The notes beneath the pieces were generated by a model, which worked only from the letters and a program-made list of their open reading frames with translations, was not told the origin of the DNA and ran no database searches. Below are positions 11,029-22,055 of a stretch of DNA of 64,000 bases, one piece after another. The position numbers were made by a program, and so were the translations under genes. The DNA comes from Nakaseomyces glabratus (taxonomy: Eukaryota > Ascomycota > Saccharomycetes > Saccharomycetales > Saccharomycetaceae), in contig NC_088956.1 in assembly GCF_010111755.1 (NCBI RefSeq), positions 434,001 to 498,000 of the forward strand, in the 5' to 3' direction. Position 1 is the first letter of the stretch; each line of letters begins with the position of its first letter.

Positions 11029-11753
11029 GGCACAATGGCTTCTCTTTTGTCAAAGGGGTCCAAGATTTGTCAATGGCTTGACAGTAATGTATTCAAGGAT
11101 TAGACACAGTGAAATCTGGTTTATATCAATATCTTGCTATTAATTGCATTGTATATATGTAGATATGTAGGGCTCAGTATTACTTTTTCAAAAAATTTCC
11201 TTTGATCTGGATCAAATAGCAATAATGATCGGTTCATTAAAAAAAAGATAGTCATCTTGTTGAATATCATGGAACAACACTAATTGAGTGAGATTGGCAA
11301 TTTATATCAACATTAAATTTGTTTGGACTATAGATATCCCTTATACTATTGAAGAATGGAATGTTTGATCTTTAATTTATGTGAGTGATTTAATAAAATT
11401 AGCCTCTTAGTTCAGGTTGCAAACCCAGAGGGCTACCACATCAGTGGATACATGCACAGTTATGATTTTCTTTTTATATGTATATTTACAAAAGTATCTT
11501 GACTTTTTTTGGCCTATACCAAAGGCTCAATTGATCATTGGGATTTGTGTAGAGATTAAATTTAGTTTCCAATATTTTATAAACTATTTATTAAAGATAC
11601 ACAATGTAGGTAGAGCCTTCAAATGAATGATCTGCCAGGGATGACATAATATATATAGATGTAGAAAAGATGTGTGTTGTGGAGTAAAGTAAAGTGAGAA
11701 TAATGCTACAACAAAACAGGCGAGAAATAAAAGCAAAGAAGCAGGACTATACC
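11029..11753. other. SHE1 upstream / HEK2 downstream region
   Basis: This AT-rich spacer is about 0.7 kb long, and both flanking genes read leftwards. A short plus-strand frame at 11417-11626 has no ATG context or family resemblance that would support a gene. Nothing else is recognised. Confidence 0.65.
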
Positions 11754-13757
<2,004 letters not shown>

Positions 13758-14645
13758 ATGTCCCTTCCAGTTGTGCAGTGCATTGCCAGAGCTAGAATTC
13801 CTACCACGCATGGTCCAGATATCTTTCTGCACTTGTACACCAATGACCGCGACAACAAGGAGCATCTTGCCATAGTGTTCGGGGAGGATATACGGTCGCG
13901 CACTTTGTTTCGCCAGTACCCTGGCGAAACGCAGCAGGACCGTATGGTGCGCGGTGCCTATGTCGGGAAGCTATACCCGGGGAGAACTGTCGCTGATGTC
14001 GACGAGAGGCTTGGGTTCAGGCTGGAGTTTGATGCCGAGGGCAACCTGCTGACCAACAGCGCCACCACCTGGAGCGAGGAGAACGACACGCTGGTGCGTA
14101 TACACTCAGAGTGCTACACCGGTGAGACTGCGTGGTCCGCCCGTTGCGATTGCGGTGAGCAGTTCGACAGAGCAGGGAAGCTGATCTCCCTGGATGAGGA
14201 GCCAGAGACACACATCAAAGGTGGCTGCGGACACGGTGTGATAGTGTACCTGAGACAAGAGGGCCGTGGTATCGGCCTGAGCGAGAAGCTGAAGGCTTAC
14301 AACTTGCAGGACTTGGGCGCAGACACCGTGCAGGCTAACCTGATGCTGAAACACCCAGCAGATGCGCGCGACTTCGGTATCGGAAGAGCCATCCTGATAG
14401 ACCTGGGCATCAAGAACGTCAGATTGCTGACCAACAACCCAGACAAAATACAGCAGGTCTCTTACAAGGACCAACTAAGGTGCGTCGAAAGAGTACCCAT
14501 GATCCCGATCCACTGGACCGACGAAAGTAAAGGTATCGACTCAAAGGAAATCGAAGGATACCTAAGGACTAAGATAGAGAGAATGGGCCACCTGCTACAG
14601 AAACCTCTAAACTTGCACACCCCTCAAGAGCAAGAAACAATATGA
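13758..14645 (+). CDS. RIB1: GTP cyclohydrolase II (riboflavin biosynthesis)
   Basis: The 295-residue enzyme converts GTP to 2,5-diamino-6-ribosylamino-pyrimidinone 5'-phosphate, formate and pyrophosphate, the first committed step of riboflavin synthesis. The zinc ligands are visible as Cys119, Cys130 and Cys132 (C-x10-C-x-C within [18 protein letters not shown]). The GTP and catalytic block [10 protein letters not shown] follows, then [16 protein letters not shown] and LLTNNPDK. It is shorter at the N-terminus than S. cerevisiae Rib1 (about 345 residues) but keeps the whole catalytic domain. The region between 13.9 and 14.4 kb is more GC-rich than the neighbours. The ATG at 13758 follows an AAATTC repeat and an A-rich leader. 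Position matches YBL033C. The downstream neighbour STU1 reads in the same direction. Confidence 0.97.
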   Translation: MSLPVVQCIARARIPTTHGPDIFLHLYTNDRDNKEHLAIVFGEDIRSRTLFRQYPGETQQDRMVRGAYVGKLYPGRTVADVDERLGFRLEFDAEGNLLTNSATTWSEENDTLVRIHSECYTGETAWSARCDCGEQFDRAGKLISLDEEPETHIKGGCGHGVIVYLRQEGRGIGLSEKLKAYNLQDLGADTVQANLMLKHPADARDFGIGRAILIDLGIKNVRLLTNNPDKIQQVSYKDQLRCVERVPMIPIHWTDESKGIDSKEIEGYLRTKIERMGHLLQKPLNLHTPQEQETI

Positions 14646-15197
14646 TACAGTAAAGATCTTTACACAGAATAGACAATTTCCAGCATAACTGTTCTTTCGC
14701 TAATAAGAGAAGAACGAAGCCATTTTCTTTTTATTTCCTTCTTTTCGTTTTGTATTTATCACACACTTATTCATTCCCTTTTATAAACATATATATATGT
14801 TATAATGTAAATTTAACGACGTTTCCCCCCATTAGCTTTCCTTTTTTTAGACTAATATTGTTTGCTTTTACTGTTTATACTATTGTGAATTTTGTCATGC
14901 CTTTAAGGCTGATCATTCCGCTTTCTTTTGTTGTGTTTTTGTGCAAACGCGATGAGCTTTCCTACTAAAGAAAATGAAAATAGTAAAGTTACTACTGACT
15001 AACACTCGAATCACAGTTGTAGACTTCACGTTGGATAGGAAGACTCAGTGATTACTCTGATATATAACCTGAAGGACAGGTATTACACAGTCCAGTACCA
15101 TTATCATCCGTTATAGTACTCAATTTATCTGTGTTAGAGTCCAAATTTGAGAGTTGTTGGTGTTTACTACTTCAAAATAGTATTTTGCAAGACCCAA
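14646..15197. other. RIB1-STU1 intergenic region
   Basis: This tandem intergenic spacer is about 0.55 kb long and AT-rich, with T-rich stretches after RIB1. The frame leading into STU1 is open without an ATG. No RNA gene or other feature is recognised. Confidence 0.65.
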
Positions 15198-18100
15198 ATG
15201 CCCCTCAATACTGGCATAAATGCTGATGAATTGCCTACCTTGTTTGCAAAATATAATGAGTTAAGTACAGAAGATAAATTAGAGCTCTTGACAAGTTTCA
15301 AAGGTCATGTCAAGAAAGAGCTCGTGGATGCTAGTGCGATTGAATTATACTTTCGGGTATTGTTGGACACAGATACAGAGATACCAGAGTCTGATGCTGT
15401 AGATGAGAATTCAAGCAAGCTGTCACAATTGAAGCACTCTTCACTCTGCTACCTGATCAAGCGTGTGACTATGCAGGCGCCATCCATATTTCACGATTCA
15501 AATATGGTCAATCGCATAATACTTTACTTACTATTGCATGCACCTAGTGATACAGCACCACAATCATTAGAGAGAAAGAAATTCTGGGTTCCGTCTATAA
15601 AAGCTATAGAATCCGTTTACCAAATATCATCAAGCCAAGTTATCAAATGTTTATCTGGTGCACTAGAAGAAATACCGTCAGATGGTTCTATAAGTAATGA
15701 GAAAAAGTGGCAAAATTATCGGAATATCGTCTCAGCCACAATTGAAATTACAAAAGATAGCGGAAGTAGTGCATTAAAGGATTTCCTTCCTGTGATTGCA
15801 AGAACTCTTCATCAAGATGATGCAAACGAATCATTGAGCAAGGAAATCCAAATAACCACAGAATTAGTAGCTGATCTATGGATTACTGAAGTGAAGAAGC
15901 CGTCTATACCCATACAAACCGTTGATTTCAAAGACTTCAGAGTACGACAGTACTTTCAGACGCTTATAGATAAAAAAAAAAGTGATGCCAACACACCAGA
16001 CTCGATTAAAAGCCTAGACTCTAAAGATACATCATTCAATGCAATATTTGATGTGGAATCAGAATTATCAGCCCTTATAAATGAATCGATACCCCCAAAC
16101 TTCAATGATAGTTATGCCAATGCAAATAGAGCTCATAGCTCAGTCATAATATATGAAACTCAGTCTCATTTCCGTGCTGATTTTGAAAAACTGCTAATAC
16201 CATTTAGAGACTCAAAAGAAACTGAACAGAATTGGAAATCAAGACAAACAAATGTATATCAGTTTAGAGCTTTAATTGCTGCGAACAATAATGAAGAATC
16301 TATATTAAAAAGGGATCCCGACGGCGTAATTGAGACTTTAAAAGATATTCAATTTATAGAAATGATATCTAAGGCGGTCCACTCTCTAAGGACTACATTA
16401 TCTTTTGCAAGCTGTTTACTGCTAAGAGATGTTTTGAATGCATTTAGCTCTTCGCTTTCAAATTATATGATCGAATCCATATTTAATGTGTTCAAAACTC
16501 TACTTTCATCAACAAAGAAGATATCATCACAAATTGCATTTCATTGTATTGTGATATTACTTTCGAATCTAACTTCATTTAATAACAAGCAGTTCCAGAA
16601 CAGCTTTGTGTTGATTAATAGCAAACACATTTTTTCAAGGCAATCATCGTGCCTATTTCTTAGAGTTTTTATTATTAAATTTGCTAATGATAGTAAATTT
16701 GATTCCAATACTGTTTATATAGAGGAGTGGTTGAAAAAGGGACTAACTGATCCACAAACATCTGTGCGTGAGACTATGAGATTGACATTTTGGTATTATT
16801 ATAAATGCTATGAGAAATCAGCCAAGAGAGTGATGAGTAATGGTATTACCCCTCAGCTTAAAAAGGCCATTGAGTTGGCAATTCCGCCACATTTAAATGT
16901 TAACTATCATCAACATACCTCATTGTCAAGTTCATCCTCGACAAATTCATCCAGAAGATCAAGCCTGGTCGGTCAGAGACGTTTTCCTAGTTATGCTCAG
17001 CCGACACAATCCTCTACACATTTGCGCAATCAAAGCACATCAACAGCTTCAAATATGAGATCGGCTAGTGCAATTAGTACGCGTGATAGTGTGTTGAACA
17101 AGAACTCGGTATCTGGTTATCAAAATACAACAAATATAAGAAAAATTAGTACTCCTCTGCCAACATCTAATGCAAAATTTGTTGCAGATTCCTCCACACA
17201 TACTATTAATTTAGACGGATCTTTCAGTCAGAAAGTACATAACGGTATTGATATTGATTTAAGTGAGGAAATTCGGTCCTTAGAATCGCATACAAATAAA
17301 AAAAAGCATATGGGAAACGCATTGCAGGATCATGATAACAATCAGAAATCAGCACATGATTGTGATGGTTCCAGTACAGATAATCAGATTCTTTTGAGAT
17401 TGCGTAGATTGGCAGATAAGTACAACAATAATTCAAATCTAACTGCAGAGGAGATGAATAGCTTTTTAATTGAGTTTTTAGAGTATGCTTCAAAAAATAG
17501 TCCAAAATCTGATGCTATAGACAAATTTATTAAGCCATTGAGAGGAATTATGATTGCACTCCCGAGCCAAACTAAAAAGTTGATGAGATCTGATTGGTTT
17601 ATGAGAAATTTTAAACTGACATATTTAATTGAATTGTGTGCAATTAATGAAACGAGTATCAGTAGTTTGATGGAAGCGAAGAGTGATATATTATCGTTAC
17701 TAAAGTGTTGTACCGAAATACTAAATAACCTGGAAATTTCGAATGCTGATGAGGGAAAGAATGATGAAAATTCAATTGGTGGTTTAACTACGCTATCCTT
17801 ATACTATCTGAAATTCAGAAGAATATTTTACAACTACTGTTTTTCAGTGGTCAAAGAGATCATTGCAGGGAAGAAACTGCAAATTGGATCATCCACACCT
17901 ATTATTCAGAACTTAATTGAAGTGTTCTGTAAGATAAACGGAAAAGATTATGATTCTAGTCTTTATTATGACGTCTTATATTCGATTTACAAATTTGACC
18001 GCGGTATTTTTATTGCGCATCTGAAAGAAATGCCATTGTTCCCTACTGTTTTCAAAGTATGTAATGAGTTGAAGGAAAGACACAGCGACTTTGTATTTAA

Positions 18101-19649
18101 TGAGATACTGGAGGAAGCAGAGTCACAAGTAAATGGTATTACGAAGGAAATATCTGTTGGAGCTCAGTCAAATAAGGAAGATGAATATAAGCAATATATG
18201 GAAATGACAATGGTGAATCCATTTGCAAAGAAACAAGATGAAAGAATCCCAAGTACCGGTAGTGTTGTTCACAATCCAGATATGGTTACAGCATTTGGTG
18301 ATAATTCTACAGTGGAGAATTCTAATGATAAGAAAAGACCGTATTCTGATGATACAGAAAATATTTCACTAGGTAATGATACAATGAGATTGACTGAGAT
18401 GACTAAGATTGTATTTCCTTCTCTTCAAGCTACAAAAAAAATGAAAACTCCCAGTTCTGAGGAGAAGATTAATAAGAGCATAGAAATTTCTGATCTCTTT
18501 CAAGATAAAGAGGCCACTGAGAAACCAGAGAAACTACTGTCGGATAATGCTAATTCATCAATTGCTTCCAATAATACTATAGCAACTGTAAATGATAGTC
18601 CTTCTGTTGAGGTTAAAGTAGAAGAGTTGAAAAAAAGTCCGACAAATACTATAAATATAAACTATGAGAAGGATGGTGATTCTCGTGATATTCCCATTGT
18701 TTCGCTGGGAAGTGAATCGTTGAACAGCCAGTTGACCGAGATTAAGGATGATCTTACTGATAGTGTAAGTGAAATCGACTTGAAACCTGATATGCTACAA
18801 ATGTCGGTAACATGTAGTCCAGCGATACTGTTAGAGTATTATGCTTTATTATTTAAGTCGGAAGGGGCAGGTAAGGACTGTGATGCGGATCTGTCCAGGT
18901 TGAAGAAATCGTTACAACGTATTAAGACTAAGGGCTTCACTATCAAACATATCGACCAGATTATTAAACCACTCCTTTTTTTGGAAAGTAATGAGCCTTT
19001 GAAAGTGTGGTTAGAGGACGGTGGAGGTTATCAGGACTTGTTAGATTTGGTTGCAATGATCCTACAATCACTGGGTGAGTCAGATCAATTGCCTTTGAAA
19101 CTGATAGGAAAGTCAATGGCTCTTTTATTTTCACTAATAGCCTTCATACCACTTTTGAAAGACAGTGCATCATTAAGATCGATGTCTCTACAGACTATTT
19201 GGGAAAATATTGTTACAATAGTTGGAAATTTAAACGTTCAAGAATCAGAAATATATGGCTACTTTGCGGAAGTAAGAAATCAATTGGTGAAGCAGGGCTT
19301 CTTTGATAGTAAATCCATCACCCGCATGCTCAACATATTGATGGTGGAGATTGATGATGAAAAGGTCACAAAGAAGATATTTTTGATAGAAACTATGAAA
19401 GAGATCATCAGATCCAAACCACCGTGGACCGATAAGACTTACAGACTAATGGAAATTGTTCAAACGTTGGCTTACTTAATTGAAAGCAAGACAAGTACAG
19501 TCCGTAAAGCTTGTTTCGAGTGCCTGATCCTTATTTTTCAATTGTCAAATGGCAAGTCTAAATCTTTCAAGCAGGAGGTGGTTGAGTTGTTCCAATGCAT
19601 ACCAGATAATGTAAATAAGTTGATTGAGCATTACTGCAGTTTCATCTGA
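15198..19649 (+). CDS. STU1: CLASP-family microtubule-binding protein Stu1
   Basis: The 1483-residue protein belongs to the CLASP family, which binds tubulin and kinetochores and stabilises spindle microtubules. The N-terminal block (KLELLTSFKGHVKKELVD, then LKHSSLCYLIKRVTMQ) matches S. cerevisiae Stu1 and starts a TOG-like helical-repeat region. A second helical-repeat array covers about residues 290-560. A Ser/Arg-rich, low-complexity segment (about 570-700, with SSTNSSRRSS) is the expected microtubule-binding region. An acidic, Asn/Ser-rich stretch precedes a C-terminal helical region (about 1210-1483) that in S. cerevisiae mediates dimer and kinetochore contacts. I chose the ATG at 15198 (MPLNTGINADELP); the frame extends 17 codons upstream but begins at TTG. 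Gene order matches YBL034C. Confidence 0.95.
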   Translation: MPLNTGINADELPTLFAKYNELSTEDKLELLTSFKGHVKKELVDASAIELYFRVLLDTDTEIPESDAVDENSSKLSQLKHSSLCYLIKRVTMQAPSIFHDSNMVNRIILYLLLHAPSDTAPQSLERKKFWVPSIKAIESVYQISSSQVIKCLSGALEEIPSDGSISNEKKWQNYRNIVSATIEITKDSGSSALKDFLPVIARTLHQDDANESLSKEIQITTELVADLWITEVKKPSIPIQTVDFKDFRVRQYFQTLIDKKKSDANTPDSIKSLDSKDTSFNAIFDVESELSALINESIPPNFNDSYANANRAHSSVIIYETQSHFRADFEKLLIPFRDSKETEQNWKSRQTNVYQFRALIAANNNEESILKRDPDGVIETLKDIQFIEMISKAVHSLRTTLSFASCLLLRDVLNAFSSSLSNYMIESIFNVFKTLLSSTKKISSQIAFHCIVILLSNLTSFNNKQFQNSFVLINSKHIFSRQSSCLFLRVFIIKFANDSKFDSNTVYIEEWLKKGLTDPQTSVRETMRLTFWYYYKCYEKSAKRVMSNGITPQLKKAIELAIPPHLNVNYHQHTSLSSSSSTNSSRRSSLVGQRRFPSYAQPTQSSTHLRNQSTSTASNMRSASAISTRDSVLNKNSVSGYQNTTNIRKISTPLPTSNAKFVADSSTHTINLDGSFSQKVHNGIDIDLSEEIRSLESHTNKKKHMGNALQDHDNNQKSAHDCDGSSTDNQILLRLRRLADKYNNNSNLTAEEMNSFLIEFLEYASKNSPKSDAIDKFIKPLRGIMIALPSQTKKLMRSDWFMRNFKLTYLIELCAINETSISSLMEAKSDILSLLKCCTEILNNLEISNADEGKNDENSIGGLTTLSLYYLKFRRIFYNYCFSVVKEIIAGKKLQIGSSTPIIQNLIEVFCKINGKDYDSSLYYDVLYSIYKFDRGIFIAHLKEMPLFPTVFKVCNELKERHSDFVFNEILEEAESQVNGITKEISVGAQSNKEDEYKQYMEMTMVNPFAKKQDERIPSTGSVVHNPDMVTAFGDNSTVENSNDKKRPYSDDTENISLGNDTMRLTEMTKIVFPSLQATKKMKTPSSEEKINKSIEISDLFQDKEATEKPEKLLSDNANSSIASNNTIATVNDSPSVEVKVEELKKSPTNTININYEKDGDSRDIPIVSLGSESLNSQLTEIKDDLTDSVSEIDLKPDMLQMSVTCSPAILLEYYALLFKSEGAGKDCDADLSRLKKSLQRIKTKGFTIKHIDQIIKPLLFLESNEPLKVWLEDGGGYQDLLDLVAMILQSLGESDQLPLKLIGKSMALLFSLIAFIPLLKDSASLRSMSLQTIWENIVTIVGNLNVQESEIYGYFAEVRNQLVKQGFFDSKSITRMLNILMVEIDDEKVTKKIFLIETMKEIIRSKPPWTDKTYRLMEIVQTLAYLIESKTSTVRKACFECLILIFQLSNGKSKSFKQEVVELFQCIPDNVNKLIEHYCSFI

Positions 19650-19929
19650 TCACTCATCACTTCCCACATCCTGACACGAAACGCGTCAACTAAATTTTTT
19701 TCTGATTTTCCACATGGAGCTGCCCAGACATCGAAAATAAGAACGCATAAGGCGATGAGCTAGCAATAATTTACTTAACTTGCATGTCATTTATACCATT
19801 GTAGTTGCCAATTATATAGTCTGAAATTGATTTTTATCTGTATTTTGGTTAATAAGCATCAAGAACTTGCAGATTTTTAGCAGTAATAGAGAAACAAGCC
19901 TGAATTAATAGCATAAAACACTCCCAGAG

Positions 19930-21915
19930 ATGACTGTGGATGGTGAGCTAATTACACAATTTGGTCCAGAAGCTAGAGAAGCCTCTATAGCTTCAATATT
20001 GGAGAGTTTAATGAAATTACATTCGCTGGATGTAGAAGAATTATACATTAGATGGGAACAATTTTCATACCAACGTCATGAAAAGCAAACTGATCTTAAC
20101 CTGAAGAATTTGGATTCATTCAAAGAATTTTTACAGCAGCAAATAGAAAAGAAAGCATTACAAGTTTCATCTGCTAGTAGAAAAACTGGACCAATGAAAA
20201 AAAACAAAGTAGTTAGAGGGTCGACCAATAATTCGGCATTTGGCTTTAGTATTCCAAATACTCCCACTATAAAGAAAAGAAAACTACAAGTAAGCTCAAG
20301 TACTAAGAAGGAGAATGGTCACGAGAACAGCTTGCATTTCTCTGAAGGTACTTCCGTCGAAAGAACACAACAACTGGGGTCTTCTCCACTTCTAAATTCT
20401 GATGCAAATAGAGATGTGGGGGTCAGTACACCTATTAAGTTGAGAGAGTCTGGTAAAATCTTAGACTCGCTGAACCCTGAAAATATTGAAATTGCTGGGG
20501 GTATTGACCCCAATGTTGAAACAGCAACAAAAGTTTCTATTGCACCTTACTTTGATGCCAAAAAATATAAATTCAGGACAATGAGACAAAAAATACAGGA
20601 TGCTGCCGATGTGTTGGATGAGCAAATTGAAGCATTTCATGAATTGATCAAGGGTCATTATAAGCTAAGTACAACAGACTTTGCTGATCCAACTGTACAG
20701 TCGCAATCTGAAATCTATGCAATTGGTAGAGTTGTTCCAGATTCCGCGCTATCTGAAGGTTTCCCGAATATAGATGCAATTGCTCTAGAAACATCAAGAA
20801 ATCAAGGTATTGGTAGAAGAATACGGCTTGACCTCGAACATGTATCAGAAACCTCACTATTTTTAGGCCAAATTGTTGCTATTAAGGGTAAAAATGCAAC
20901 TGGTGAATATTTCAAGGTAGAGGAAGTTTTATCTCTCCCTTATCCTGATTCCCCTGTCTCTACTGCAAATGAGATTCAGGAAGTACAACTGTCCATGGAT
21001 AATGCGCCCATGAAAGCTGTTATTACGGCGGGTCCTTACACAGCTGATGACAAATGGGATTTTTCGATACTATCAGATTTTGTTGATCGAATCAATAGCG
21101 ATATTAAACCACACACCATAGTAATGTTTGGCCCATTTTTGGATATTACTCAATCATGTATCAAGGAGGCAAATATTCCTCAATTTCCAAATATGAAAAC
21201 TCAGCCAAAGACTCTAGATGAAGTCTTCTATAAAGTTGTTGTACCAATACTGAAAAGAATTGATTCAAATATTCAGGTTGTCCTTTTACCATCAACTAGG
21301 GATGTGTTGTCCCGGCACGCCGCCTATCCTCAAGATTCATTTGACAGAAAAATGCTCCAGTTACCTAGAAATTTTAAGTGCTTTCCAAATCCTTCGACCT
21401 TTCAACTTAATGAAGTCTTTGTTGGTTGCTCAAATGTAGATATATATAAGGATATGAAGGAGATAACTAAGGGTGGTTCTACCTCGATGAGAAATAGATT
21501 TGATAGAGTTTCAGAGCATGTGCTACAGCAACGTCGTTATTATCCAGTTTTCCCTGGTGGTCTAAAGAAATCACTGAAATTCAAAGATAAAACAGGTAAA
21601 AACATATACGAGCATATTTCTGGTGCCGATTTAGATGTGCCATATTTACCGCTGACAGAATTTGTGGGAGGTTTTGCCCCTGATATCATTGTGATACCTA
21701 GTGAATTGCAGCATTTTGCCAGGGTTGTCAGAAATGTCGTTTTCATAAATCCAGGTAGATTTGTTCTTGCTAAGGGTGTAAATGGAACCTTTGTTCAGTT
21801 AACAGTAAATTGTCCAGATATAGAATCTGGTGACTTGACCAGAATTGAAGATGATGAACCGACTTTCTTGCATAATGTCTGGAAACGCTCCAGGGTAGAT
21901 ATTCTAACCAGCTGA
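19930..21915 (+). CDS. POL12: DNA polymerase alpha B subunit
   Basis: The 661-residue product is the regulatory B subunit of DNA polymerase alpha-primase, needed for initiation of DNA replication and telomere capping. A small N-terminal helical domain (about residues 1-85) is followed by a basic, Ser/Thr-rich linker with several S/T-P sites (for example NTPTIKK and STPIKL) that are plausible cyclin-dependent kinase sites. An OB-like region (about 240-340) and a phosphoesterase-like fold of the B-subunit family (about 350-620) follow. AVITAGPYTADDKWDF, VMFGPFLDI and LPSTRDVLSRHAAYPQ are typical of the family. It is somewhat shorter than S. cerevisiae Pol12 (about 705). The ATG is at 19930 after an A-rich leader. 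Position matches YBL035C. Confidence 0.96.
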   Translation: MTVDGELITQFGPEAREASIASILESLMKLHSLDVEELYIRWEQFSYQRHEKQTDLNLKNLDSFKEFLQQQIEKKALQVSSASRKTGPMKKNKVVRGSTNNSAFGFSIPNTPTIKKRKLQVSSSTKKENGHENSLHFSEGTSVERTQQLGSSPLLNSDANRDVGVSTPIKLRESGKILDSLNPENIEIAGGIDPNVETATKVSIAPYFDAKKYKFRTMRQKIQDAADVLDEQIEAFHELIKGHYKLSTTDFADPTVQSQSEIYAIGRVVPDSALSEGFPNIDAIALETSRNQGIGRRIRLDLEHVSETSLFLGQIVAIKGKNATGEYFKVEEVLSLPYPDSPVSTANEIQEVQLSMDNAPMKAVITAGPYTADDKWDFSILSDFVDRINSDIKPHTIVMFGPFLDITQSCIKEANIPQFPNMKTQPKTLDEVFYKVVVPILKRIDSNIQVVLLPSTRDVLSRHAAYPQDSFDRKMLQLPRNFKCFPNPSTFQLNEVFVGCSNVDIYKDMKEITKGGSTSMRNRFDRVSEHVLQQRRYYPVFPGGLKKSLKFKDKTGKNIYEHISGADLDVPYLPLTEFVGGFAPDIIVIPSELQHFARVVRNVVFINPGRFVLAKGVNGTFVQLTVNCPDIESGDLTRIEDDEPTFLHNVWKRSRVDILTS

Positions 21916-22055
21916 GTGTTCGATTATAGTAATTCTGTATTTTTAAATAACTAAGTTTATGCTCATAGTTTAAATTTACATAACTGTCTATATGAAGTTT
22001 TTGATGCATTGTTTGCACGGTTAACATATATACAATCCTATCCTGATTTTATATG

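Noticed and set aside
10535..11143. 202-codon plus-strand open frame
   Set aside because: It is antisense to the clearly conserved SHE1 gene; a shadow frame.
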